In this document: positions 28,513 to 41,500 of the stretch, piece by piece
Numbering within the stretch: the stretch's first letter is position 1
How the letters are laid out: the number at the start of each line of letters is the position of its first letter
Source: Phymorhynchus buccinoides
Lineage: Eukaryota; Mollusca; Gastropoda; Neogastropoda; Raphitomidae
Assembly: GCA_017654935.2 (NCBI GenBank)
Contig: CM065711.1
Span: forward strand, 28,923,483-28,987,482
Direction: 5' to 3'
Length of the DNA stretch: 64,000 bases
The notes under the pieces: model-generated
Told to the model about the DNA's origin: nothing
Database searches by the model: none
The model's input: only the letters and a program-made list of their open reading frames with translations
Translations under genes and position numbers: made by a program

Positions 28513-28925
28513 TAAAGTCAGGTTAAGGTCAAGATGTGCCACCCCCCTACATTTCTCGGTTAATTGTATTTTTCCGTTTTTTGCCTTTCTTACCATACAT
28601 AAAGCTGTATTTTAGGAACATTTTCAGCTAATAACCTTTTTGGAATACTAACCCTAACCCTAACCCTACCCCGAAACCTAACCCTACCCCCCACTATGTA
28701 CTGCAGTACACCGCGATTTGTCACAGTTGTGGTTCATTGCGTTTTTCCGTCTTATAGGGTGGGGGGTAGGGTTAGGGTTAGGGCTAGGGTTAGTATTCCC
28801 AAAAGGTTATTAGCTAAAAATGTTCCTAAAATACAGCTTTATGTAAGGTAAGAAAGGCAATAATGGAAAAATAGAATTAACCGAGATAGGTAGGGGGGGT
28901 GGCACATCTTGACCTTTACCTAAAG
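28513..28925. mobile_element. Inverted-repeat element with telomere-like inner ends
   Basis: The left arm (28513-28697) and right arm (28752-28925) are reverse complements over ~170 bases. From outside in: aaggtcaagatgtgccaccc, ttaaccgagat/atctcggttaa, gcctttcttacc, aaagctgtattttaggaaca, then accctaaccctaacccta facing tagggttagggttagggc. The spacer is ~50 bases. The right arm's outer half also forms bases 1-80. Confidence 0.85.
28650..28798. repeat. Head-to-head telomere-like repeats
   Basis: (CCCTAA)n-type repeats with variants at 28650-28692 and (TTAGGG)n-type at 28758-28793, in inverted orientation around a ~65-base centre. Too short and too degenerate to be a functional telomere. Confidence 0.8.
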
Positions 28926-29119
28926 TATACTTGAACTAGAACAGCTCAGAGTGAACGTATGTTTATGTTTTAATCTTGCATGTCTCATTTTTTCCTTCTT
29001 TTTGAAAAACAACAACAAACCTGTTGGATTTTACACTGTAATGGTGGCCTGGAGCCTTGCAAGGGACGGGCGTCGCTTTATAAAATGAATTGAATTATTA
29101 TTAATATTTTGCTTTTCCC

Positions 29120-29550
29120 ATACATAACTTTATCGTGGCAGTACCATAGCCGATGAGGTTTAACCGAGGCGTGGTTACTGCTACACATATCTGTATTAAA
29201 AAAAAAATCGGGACTTTACTGGTTAAGCACTGCCTCCGGGCATTGCCTCCAGTATTGTTCCCACCATCTTTGTATTTACAAATGCCCCACATGGCCGAAG
29301 AGGGCGTAAAACCCTATTTTCACTATTAATATTTTGCTGGACTGACATTTCATAATACTGTTTGACTGTCCCCTGATGAAACAGTACCTACCCAGTTTCC
29401 ACTTTACTGGTGTTGCACTGCCTCCGGGCATTGCCTCCAGGATCGTTCCCACCATCTTTACATCTACTAATGTCCCATATGTGTCTGTTTCAGACCGGAG
29501 GACGTTAAACAGATTGACTACCCAGTTTCCAATAGGAATTGTTCGGAAAT
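29120..29550. mobile_element. Interspersed repeat (cactgcctccgggcattgcc), copy 2
   Basis: Counterpart of 270-700. Confidence 0.6.
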
Positions 29551-29970
29551 AATTAAGGGGAGTAATTTCATGGTGTGTGGGAGTGATCTTGCCTAATTCA
29601 ATCGGTCAAACAGGGGAAGTCACTACCATCAGCTCTCGTAGCCTATCGACTCGTGTGTTTGAGCAGACCTACAGCGCTTAGAACACTGTGCGTCATTCTA
29701 AAAATGATGTCATTTATATTTTTACGTCACATTTTGCAAGTTTTATCAGTTTGTGGCCACTGGCCACCCCTAATTTTTCTAAAAAAATGTTTGCAAGTCG
29801 CTGACTCGCATCCTGCGGTTTCAAGCTTCGACGCCATTGTTGCATTGTTGCTATGGCAAGGTAAACAACTCTAAATTTCACGAAGTGCTCTCTCCCTTAT
29901 TTTTTTTTCTCCGAAAATCATCAATTGCCTGAATTATGTGTGTGTTTGTGTGTTTGTTTTTATTCCACAG

Positions 29971-30068
29971 AACAACGAGTACCACATCACGGTGGTGCGC
30001 TGCCTCCAGATGATGCTCAGGATCGACGCCTATCGCCTGGCCTTCGCCGACATCGATGGCATGAGCGT
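29971..30068 (+). CDS. ATP6V1H: ATP6V1H copy 2, exon 1 of those in window
   Basis: Same sequence, borders and phase as 1135-1232 (acceptor ttattccacag, donor gtaagg). Confidence 0.85.
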
Positions 30069-31114
30069 GTAAGGGAATGTGTTGGTGGTTTTGGAGTTGT
30101 TGTTGTTGTGCCTGTTGATTTTGTATCTCTACAATGGCGTACACTTCACACGGAAATCGAGGGACAAAGATTTTTTGGGTGTGTTAACCATTATTTTGTG
30201 TTAAGCATTAAGAGGGGGGTTTTGTCAGTTCAAACCGATTTTTGTGCAATATTTCATGTTGTCCAGTTTTGAAATTGGAGGTCGAAATTGGAGAAAAAAA
30301 TCGCCTTCTAACCAGAAATGAAAATGACCAGGGCCTGTATTCACGTTGAGATAGCATGAGACTTAGCATCATGCTAACTTAGAAGCTCTTCCAAAAGTCC
30401 TATTAAATCCTATAGGACATAGGAAGAGCTTCTAAGTTAGCATCATGCTACGTCTCATGCTATCTCAACGTGAATACAGGCCCAGATCATTTACGCGTTG
30501 GACTGTAGAGGGGAAGTATTGTTTTTTTATTTTGATCTTGTTGGTTTTTGCTCCTTCTGTTGCCTGATTTTTGCTGTTTAATTGTTTGTCTGTGTTGATA
30601 AAGGCGCGGCATTCGCCGAAATATCCAGTAGTTTTGTTTTGTCTCTTGTGAATCAAATAACGTCACTTTGCACTTGTCGTGTAGTTGTTTGTTTGTTGTA
30701 TGTTCCAGTGATGTTGCAGTCCGTTTCATTTTTTTTTTTTTTTTTATAACCAGAAAATTACGGTAATTTATTTTTGTCTTAATTTTATTTGATTTATTCA
30801 GGATTGCTTCGGTGCTGGCCAACCACGAGAAGATAGGGTTCCAGCTGGCGTATCAGCTCATTTTCTGTCTGTGGTCTCTGTCCTTCAACCCTGTGTTGGC
30901 TGAGAGAATGAACAGGTAAAGATCATCGTCATCATCATCATCACCATCATCATCGTCATCATCATCATCATCATGATGTTGAGAAGATAGGATTCCAGCT
31001 GGCGTATCAGCTCATCTTCTGTCTGTGGTCTCTGTCGTTCAACCCTGTGTTGGCTGAGAGAATGAACAGGTAAAGATCATCGTCATCATCATCATCATCA
31101 TCATCATCACCGTC

Positions 31115-31167
<53 letters not shown>

Positions 31168-31281
31168 GTTGAGAAGATAGGATTCCAGCTGGCGTATCAG
31201 CTCATCTTCTGTCTGTGGTCTCTGTCCTTCAACCCTGTGTTGACTGAGAGAATGAACAGGTAAAGATCATCGTCATCATCG

Positions 31282-31319
<38 letters not shown>

Positions 31320-34300
31320 GTCATCATCATCATGTTGAGAAGATAAGATTCCAGCTGGCGTATCAGCTCATATTCTGTCTGTGGTCTCTGTCCTTCAACT
31401 CTGTGTTGGCTGAGAGAATGAACAGGTGATCCTACCCCTCCTCCTCCTCTTCCTCCATATCATCATCATCATCATCATCATGATGTTGAGAAGTTGGTGA
31501 CGATGTAAATGCAGCAGATAAAGGTAATACAACTTTTTTTTTTTAATACTCGCGTAGTAGTCATTTACTGCGGACAGCAAGGCATTCATAAATGTATCTT
31601 GCTTATTTCATGTTGAAAAGGAATTTGATTTCAGTATGAGACTGGGAGACTGAAAATCTGTTAACAATGAAGAATGCATCTGTCTGTTAATACAATTAAT
31701 AAGAGCAAGCCGCAAGTCGGTATTGGCCACTGCAACTAGGGCTATTAACGCCCTTGACGGCAAGAGTTAAGCCCTTGTTGGAATCAGTATCCAAAAGGGC
31801 ATTCACTCTTGCAAAAGGCAGCCATTAAGTGGCCTCAAATAGGGTTATTGGCAGGAGTTATACCCTTGTTTGGTCAGTACTCAGCCCATCTTCCCCCACC
31901 CACCCACCAAGGGCATTCACTCTTGCAAAAGGCAGCCATTAAGTGGCCTCAAATACGGTTATTGGCGAGAGTTATGCCCTTGTTTGGTCAGTACTCAGCC
32001 ATCTTCCCCCACCCACCCAAGGGCATTCACTCTTGCAAAAGGCAGCCATTAAGTGGCCTCAAATAGGGTTATTGGCGAGAGTTATTCCCTTGTTTGGTCA
32101 GTACTCAACCATCTTCCCCCACCCACCAAGGGCATTCACTCTTGCAAAAAGGCAGCCATTAAGCGGCCTCAAATAGGGTTATTGGCAAGAGTTAAACCCT
32201 TGTTTGGTCAGTACTCAACCATCTTCCCCACCCACCCACCAAGGGCATTCACTCTTGCAAAAGGCAGCCATTAAGTGGCCTCAAATAGGGTTATTGGCGA
32301 GAGTTATGCCCTTGTTTGGTCAGTACTCAACCATCTTCCCCCACCCACCCACCAAGGGCATTCACTCTTGCAAAAGGCAGCCATTCAGTGGCCTCAAATA
32401 TTGGTTATTGGCGAGAGTTACTCCCTTGTTTGGTCAGTACTCAGCCATCTTTCCCCCACCCACCAAGGGCATTCACTCTTGCAAAAGGCAGCCATTAAGT
32501 GGCCTCAAATAGGGTTATTGGCGAGAGTTATTCCCTTGTTTGGTCAGTACTCAAACCATCTTCCCCACCCACCCACCAAGGGCATTCACTCTTGCAAAAG
32601 GCAGCCATTAAGTGGCCTCAAATAGGGTTATTGGCGAGAGTTATTCCCTTGTTTGGTCAGTACTCAACCATCTTCCCCCACCCACCAAGGGCATTCACTC
32701 TTGCAAAAGGTGGTCGTTGCAGTGGCCAATGCAGTGAGCATTCGTCTAGAAAATGAAGTTCATCCTTCACCACGTTGCCAGATTGACAACGTCCTGTCTT
32801 CTCTTGGAATATTGCGATGGCGACCCCTTTCAATGTGAAGGTCGTGTGGACTTAACCCTTTCACTGCCACCAACGTATCACGTACTGACCTGATGACATC
32901 ACTGATGACGTCATCAGATGAAGAGGAATAACTGATATGCTGGCTTTTTGCTCTAACACAGTCAAGAGAGTTATATCCCCAGACCATTTTTTCCAGATAG
33001 GCTCTACCAGTTGTCTTTTTCACTGCATGATTCAGAGCTTAATCTAGAGCGCGGGATTGGTAAAATCCCCCAAAATGTTGTTCCTTCCTGTGATAATCGG
33101 CGCGGGGAGCGGGCCGAGTCCCGCACATTTGCAGAACGGCCCGCAGTTTTTACCGATCGATGCGGGAAGACCTTCGTCATCTGCTAAACCCGTCGTCTGG
33201 ACTAACTGAAAGTATCGAGCAGGAGTGAAGGATTTCTCGACATTTCATTGGTTCTTGACAAAATATTAGTGTTAATCAACCAATCGCGTTCTTCTCGTTC
33301 TACCGACAGGAAGTTGCGAGAGTTTCGGCCGCCATCTTGAATGTTTTTCAAAATGAAGCGGGCAGGGACCCTGTTTGATTTTGGATTTTCGCGGAGGCAA
33401 AGTCAAAAAAAAAAAATCCTGTTCCAAGCGATTGTGAAGACCTCCAAGAACAGGCTTCTACATCTAAAACATCGGAAAAGAATGACAACAGTGGCAGTGC
33501 AAAGGAACATCGGTTCCAAAATGTCTGGTCGAAAAAGTGGCCGTGGCTGACAAAGAAAAGTTAAAGTCTGTGTACGAGGGTGGGGGAGGTACTGGTTCTT
33601 ATGCATGTGATGTGGGGTTGGATAGGGGGGACTGCCCCCCTTTTTATGATATGAGGGGGGGACTGCCCCCCCTTTTTCAGAAATCCTAGATTAAGCTCTG
33701 ATGATTTGTCCAATTATTTTTTTCTTTAATTTTCTCTGGCAGTCAAGGGGTCAATCTTAATTAAGCGACATAGAGCTGTTTTATGTTTCAAATAATCAAG
33801 CTCTTGTCTGTTGCAGCCTCAATATGATTCATCTTCTGACGGACATCTTTGCCGGCAGCCAGAGAGAGAAAGTGAAACGCATTGTGTTGGCTCTGCTGAG
33901 GGTATGTGCGAAATTCTGAAGTATGTGTCCCACAAATTTCTGTCATGAAATTCTGAATCCCACAAATTTCTGTCATGAAATTCTGAAGTATCCCACAAAT
34001 TTATGTCATGAAATTCTGAATCCCACACATTTCTGTCATGAAATTCTAAAGTATCCCAGACATTTCTGTCATGAAATTCTGAAGTATCCCACAAATTTCT
34101 GTCATGAAATTCTGAAGTATCCCACACATTTCTGTCATGAAATTCTGAAGTATCCCACACATTTCTGTCATGAAATTTTGAAGTATGTATCCCACAAATT
34201 TCTGTCATGAAATTCTGAAGTATCCCACACATTTCTGTCATGAAATTCTGAAGTATGTATCCCACAAATTTGTCATGAAATTCTGAAGTATCCCACAAAT

Positions 34301-37300
34301 TTCTGTCATGAAATTCTGAAGTATCCCACACATTTCTGTCATGAAATTCTGAAGTATCCCAGACATTTCTGTCATGAAATTCTGAAGTATCCCACAAATT
34401 TCTGTCATGAAATTCTGAAGTATCCCACAAATTTCCGTCACGGAATTCTGAACCATCACACAAATTTCTGTCATGAAGTTCTTTGTAAAGCACTGTATGA
34501 TTTTTCAACCAGGAAACTGAAAGTTTGTGTGTGTAAAACTAGTATGTTATTATTGCCTATAGACATTCATGATTGAAAGCTTAGGTATTCTAAGGACATA
34601 CTATGAAGACCATTTTTTATTATATTTCAATGGAACCTCCCTTATAAGACCTTCAAAAATCATCCCAAATGAGGTCTTATAAGGGAAGGGTCTTAATAGG
34701 GAGGGGTCTTATAAGGGAGGTGGTTTTAATACTTACAAAGAAGGGCAATGTCTCAGAGAAGTAGGTCTTATGTGGGAGGGAGTCTTATAATGGGAGGTCT
34801 TATAAGGGAGGGGTCTTATAAGGGAGGTTCCACTGTAACCATATTTAAATCCTTCTACAGTGGAGTCCAACTATAACGAACTCGCTTTTAACGAAATTTC
34901 GAGATTAACGAACTGACTTCAATTTCCCGGCAAATGCCCTTCTATTTGTCACTTGCAAAGCCATGTGTATAACGAACGAAAAATCCTTTTGAAATAACGA
35001 ACACCCGCTTTTTACGAACACAAGTTCTACGCCCCAGGCTAATTTTATTTACTTGGAAAAATAGCCTATAACGAACTCAGCCTGCACACTTTTTCGTCTG
35101 CTAGGCCTAGGCTTCCTACAGATCATTCGGTTTCTCAAGGTCGCTTTACAATTCGCGCTCAAAATAAAGATCGAAAAGTTCGTGAAAGCCTATAAGAAAC
35201 TAAATTTGTGTGATGTGTTGTCACTTAATTAAAATTAAGTTCGGAATTCCGAAAGACAACTGACACTATCATTGTCAGTCATTCAACAGCTGAGAATCAT
35301 CTCCGAGATCACGTTCGGTTTGCAATGGAGAGTGGCAGAAAGAGAAAGAGAGAATCCAGTGATTAAGACAGATGATCCAAACTGGTCAAGTTTATGTTTT
35401 CGGTTATCATTGGTGAGTGTTTGAACTGTTTTTGTTTTCAACATACATTGTACATGTACATGTATAACGAAATCCTGATACAACGAACTGAGTCTGTGTT
35501 CCCTTAAAATTCGTTTTACCCGGACTCCACTGTTTTTTTGCTGAATTTGCTGAGAGAAGAACAACAAACAGAAGACCACATAATCATCCCAAACTATGCA
35601 CTATCGATGATTCACAGCAAACTGTCACAGCACATTAACTCACTCGGAGAAAAAAAAACAACCAAAAAAAAAAACCTCACTCGGAGCGAATGAGCCGGAT
35701 CCTGCTCATGAGAGTTTTCAAGGGGTTTTGATTTCTGGCGTGTAACCCAGCTTTCAAGAGCCACGTCATAACCTATTTTTTAGTTTGCTTTGATTGGCGA
35801 TGCGCGATGGCTAGTTGTTGCTTCCCCTGAACTTCAGTGTTGTGTAAGACTTCGTCTTCTTCTTCTTCTTCTGCGTTCCCGGGCCACAATAAGGCCACAA
35901 TGGGTATGTATGTGCCTGTTTTCTAGTTTTTATTGGTGTCCTCGCTGCAGTCAGCCGACACATTCCGATTTCGGAGGAGCTCAAAGGAGAAAAACTATAT
36001 GGAAGATTTTTTTGGGAAAAAAGCAGGAGAATGGGCTAAAAGTCAGAAAGATAGTAGATGACACAAAGCAAGGAAAAAGGCAGAGTCAAAGAGAGAGACA
36101 GATTAGAGGAAGTTCCAAGTACATAACTTCCAGAAGGTGGGGGAACTATTTGTACGGAAGACTCCCCCCCCCCCCCCCCCCCAGTATCCCCACGTGGAGG
36201 TTGTGTTATACAAAATTCGTTCCGTGGTTATGGAGAGCTCATTTGATGCGTTTTGAGTTCCTCGCCTCGTGTGTGCAGAACTTGCTGGAGAAGTCCGAGG
36301 ATCGCACGATCGTCCAGGACTACGCGCTGTCCATGATCCGCAGCAAGCTGCTGAAGCACATAGAGACCTGGGACAAGCACTCCACGGACGTCGACATTGC
36401 GGAGGACGTGCAGTGGCTGATGGAGAAACTGGAAGCCTGCGTGCAGGACCTCAGGTGAATGAAAATGAATTCAGGCCTCTGCCCGTTTCCAATTTTAAAC
36501 CGATTGGCCAAAATATGGCACATTTGGGCAAAACTTTAATCTTGAATAAATCGAAAACGGCTGCACGTAATACTTTCTTATTTTCAGTGTTTACTAAAGA
36601 GTAACATTGCAATACTTTCGTCATAAACTCCAACCGGAAGTGGGGACGAAAACTGCCAGTTTGGGCCACATTTTATTATTGAACATCTTGCAAATGGCTG
36701 TTTAGGGGGAGAATCCTGTCATGTTTTCTCTCAAAGGCAAACATGAGCCCTCTAGTAAGAGGTAAGAGGGGGGGGGGTCTTTAGACACTTACAAACCTGG
36801 GACAAGCACTCTTGACACGGACGTCGACATCGCGGAGGACGTGCTGTGGCTGATGGAGAAACTGGAAGCCTGCGTGCAGGACCTCAGGTGAATGAAAATG
36901 AAAATTGTTTTTAAACTAATTCAGGCCTCTGCCCATTTCCGTGGAGCACAGTTAACACGACTAAGTGTACAAAGCTCCACCGAAGATGGAGTGTGGCTGC
37001 CCTCGTGGCGGGGTAATCGAAAACGGTCACGCGCGTAATGTTCCCATCCGTATTCCGATGCATTGGTACCGTAGTGTTCAAGCGCTTCGGCTGTTGGGGT
37101 GATCCCTGGAGTCTTTCAGCCAGGGTAAGTCAACTACAACAGCACGCATCAGGCATGCACATATTCCATGCAACAAAAGGAGTGTGGTACACAGTGCATT
37201 AACTCATTCGCATCGCAACGATTTTGAATTACCATATTGTTCGGCTCATTAGGCGCTGCTGTGTATAAGGCGAACAGGGCAATTTTCAACAAAAATCTGA

Positions 37301-38343
37301 CAAAATCCAAGTAAAAGGCGCCCTCGTTTATAAGGTGATACAGAAAGTCGAAGTTTGAAGCCTGTAAACGATTGCCGCCCGCCATTTTTGTTGTCGTAAA
37401 CGAGAGTTGGCTCCCTTCTCAAATAATCGAAACTTCCGTTTTTGCGACTTCCGGTTGTTGTGTTTGGCCAATTCTTTGCGAAAACTGGTAGAATGATGGC
37501 ATTTTAAGCTCTACAATGATGCTTTTTACATCCAATGAAGGGTTGTGGCATCTGTTGGATGGTATCTCAGACGATAACAGTGATTTTTAAGCATTTTAAC
37601 GTGAGTATTCGTCGTATCGGTGACTCGTTACCACTTTCGATGTTGTGACTCACAGTAGACTGTACTGAGTACGGCAATCGTTGCCTCTCTTCTCACGATT
37701 TTGTTCACTTATAGGGCGCCCTCGTTTATTAGGCGCATAGGTCGAAATTGGAGAAAAAAATATCACCTTATAGTCCAAAAATTACGGTATTAAAAAAAGT
37801 CACAAATCACTCCAGCCACACACAAACAAAACATACATAAACAAAAGGAGAAAGGAAAGAAGATTACAAGTTTTTGCTTCAGGTTTAGACATAGGGAAGT
37901 GGTAGATCAGACTTTTTTTTTATATATCTATAGACTTTATATACAAAAACTCTCTACACCGATTGGTTTTCCCACAACAAACCACTATAGCAGCAAAGTC
38001 AGAGGCAAAATTGTGGTCTAAGGGAGCGAAGCGAGTTTAGAAGTGATCAAGGTATGATGTGCACACAGATTTACTTCCCTTGAATCTAATGCCTCAAATT
38101 GACAGCTGTCTATTAATTCCAGGGCTCCCCAGTCTGTGCGTCAAATGTGCGTGACAGACGCATTAAAACTTCGTACTGGGGGTGAAACGACGCACTATAA
38201 TTACTACTCGAGGGTTATGAGATGCACTATAAATCTGCCAAGTGCGTGAGCCCGTCTCCCATTTCACCCAGCACAGTCTCCTATTTCACCCTATCTTTCT
38301 TTCTCTCTCTCTCTCTCTACCCCCCCCCCCCCCCCCCCCCCCC

Positions 38344-38374
<31 letters not shown>

Positions 38375-38486
38375 ACCTGCCATGTACCCATCATTATACA
38401 GTCCCCTTCCCTTTTACTTCACCACTCTTCCTCTTAATTACCTTTCTGTCTGCAGTCCTATCAAGAAGTGTGTCTTTGTCAGCTTG

Positions 38487-38521
<35 letters not shown>

Positions 38522-41500
38522 CTTTCCCCACTCCCACTGCATGTATTTATGCTAATATACGTGTGTGTGTGTGTGTGTGTGTGTTTCAGTTCGTTTGATG
38601 AGTACGTCAGTGAGCTCAATTCAGGGCAGTTGGAGTGGAGTCCTGTTCACAAGTCTGTGTGTGTGTGATTGCATGCATGTATTTATGCTAATATACGTGT
38701 GTGTGTGTGTGTTTCAGTTCGTTTGATGAGTACGTCAGTGAGCTCAATTCAGGGCAGTTGGAGTGGAGTCCTGTTCACAAGTCTGTGTGTGTGTGATTGC
38801 ATGCATGTATTTATGCTAATATACGTGTGTGTGTGTGTGTTTCAGTTCGTTTGATGAGTACGTCAGTGAGCTCAATTCAGGGCAGTTGGAGTGGAGTCCT
38901 GTTCACAAGTCTGTGTGTGTGTGATTGCATGCATGTATTTATGCTAATATACGTGTGTGTGTGTGTGTTTCAGTTCGTTTGATGAGTACGTCAGTGAGCT
39001 CAATTCAGGGCAGTTGGAGTGGAGTCCTGTTCACAAGTCTGTGTGTGTGTGATTGCATGCATGTATTTATGCTAATATACGTGTGTGTGTGTGTGTTTCA
39101 GTTCGTTTGATGAGTACGTCAGTGAGCTCAATTCAGGGCAGTTGGAGTGGAGTCCTGTTCACAAGTCTGTGTGTGTGTGATTGCATGCATGCATTTATGC
39201 TAATATACGTGTGTGTGTGTGTGTTTCAGTTCGTTTGATGAGTACGTCAGTGAGCTCAATTCAGGGCAGTTGGAGTGGAGTCCTGTTCACAAGTCTGTGT
39301 GTGTGTGATTGCATGCATGTATTTATGCTAATATACGTGTGTGTGTGTGTGTTTCAGTTCGTTTGATGAGTACGTCAGTGAGCTCAATTCAGGGCAGTTG
39401 GAGTGGAGTCCTGTTCACAAGTCTGTGTGTGTGTGATTGCATGCATGTATTTATGCTAATATACGTGTGTGTGTGTGTGTTTCAGTTCGTTTGATGAGTA
39501 CGTCAGTGAGCTCAATTCAGGGCAGTTGGAGTGGAGTCCTGTTCACAAGTCTGTGTGTGTGTGATTGCATGCATGCATTTATGCTAATATACGTGTGTGT
39601 GTGTGTGTTTCAGTTCGTTTGATGAGTACGTCAGTGAGCTCAATTCAGGGCAGTTGGAGTGGAGTCCTGTTCACAAGTCTGTGTGTGTGTGATTGCATGC
39701 ATGCATTTATGCTAATATACGTGTGTGTGTGTGTGTGTTTCAGTTCGTTTGATGAGTACGTCAGTGAGCTCAATTCAGGGCAGTTGGAGTGGAGTCCTGT
39801 TCACAAGTCTGTGTGTGTGTGATTGCATGCATGCATTTATGCTAATATACGTGTGTGTGTGTGTGTGTTTCAGTTCGTTTGATGAGTACGTCAGTGAGCT
39901 CAATTCAGGGCAGTTGGAGTGGAGTCCCACTCACAAGTCTGTGTGTGTGATTGCATGCATGTATTCATTGTGCTTGCATGCATATGTTTATGCTTATGTG
40001 CATGCGTTTGTGTGTGTGTGTGTTTCAGTTCGTTTGACGAGTACGTCAGCGAGCTGAGGTCGGGCCAGCTGGAGTGGAGTCCGGCCCACAAGTCTGACAG
40101 GTTCTGGGGGGAGAACGTCCTGCAGTTCAACGACAACAAATACGAACTGATCAGGTGCCCTACAATAATAGTCACATCCCTACACAGACCTGCCTACTGC
40201 TACGATTTGGCCGTAGCAGCTACGAAAAATAAAGCTTTGCTACGGAGCTACGGCAACCTTAACATTGCTACGGAGAAAACAAAATGCCGCCGCATTTTAT
40301 TTTTGCTTATGCCGTTCCCTGTTTTGTCTGTTTCTAAGAGCAGACGCCGTGTCATGCGCGATAACCTAGTCACTTCCGTTTTTATCAGTGACTGCGCATG
40401 CATTCTTATTACTTTCTCTGGAAAAAATGGCGGACTCCAGCAGCAGTAGCGATTCGGGAGATGTTTCAAACGAAAAAAAACGAACCCAAACCAGAAAACG
40501 AAAATCATCTGGCACACCATCTTGTTCTAAGAAAAAACATCGGCCTGACGCACAAGTTTTCAAAATAGCTTACACGGAGGAGTGGCCTTGCATCGTCAGA
40601 AGTCGACTCGGTGCGAACCATGCTTACTGCAACCTCTGCCATGCAGACTTCGCTGTGAATCATGGCGGTAGAGACGACCCTCAACACGTTCAATCGGCGA
40701 AACATAAGCAGTGCATTTCGGCTCAGGAAGAGAAAAAATTGATTGCCGTCGTTTGTGGATGCTACGAAAAAATTTGCCATGCTACTGAAAATTGATGGCT
40801 GGGCTACTGATTGGGAAAATTCCAAGTAGGCAGGTGCCTACAGCAGTGGTTGCATTTCTGTATGTACCGTGATTTTCGGACTATAAGGCGATATTATGTT
40901 ATCCAATTTCGACCTACAGGGATGTGAGAGTTACGCGTAAGCACGTAAATGCGTTTTTTCTATTTGAAAGAAAAAAATGAACAGAGAGAGATCTAAGATC
41001 ATACTGATTGTCGAGGTCAATACTTCTCGTGCACACAGAGAAAATGAAAGAAAATGGTAGCGAGAGTAAACTCCTTTGAGTGACTGAATTTTGTTAGCTT
41101 CTCTGTGTTTGGCCAGTTATGCCCAATGACAATTATAATAATAATACTGAACATTTATATAGTGCTTTACTCCCTTTGCAGGGAGCTCAAAGCGCTTTAC
41201 ATAGACAATAAAACACAAATAAGTCATTATACACATAAGACTCACTACAATCAAATCAAATATACATAAAATAATATTGAAACAAAGCCCTGTTCATAAC
41301 CACAAAATTTGAAACAATATGACAATATTATAAGAAAAGAAACACAATTGCAAGGGAAATCACAGTTCATGAGCTACGTTATTGCGCAAACACACACAAA
41401 GGTTTGTCTGAGTACTACGCTTTTTTTGTTTTGGGTCCTCTCACATCCCTGGACCTATGCGCCTAATAAACGAGGGCGCCCTATTAGTGAACAAAATCGT

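Noticed and set aside
28650..28798. True telomere or chromosome end
   Set aside because: Only a few degenerate TTAGGG-type units, in head-to-head orientation inside an inverted repeat with unique sequence on both sides.
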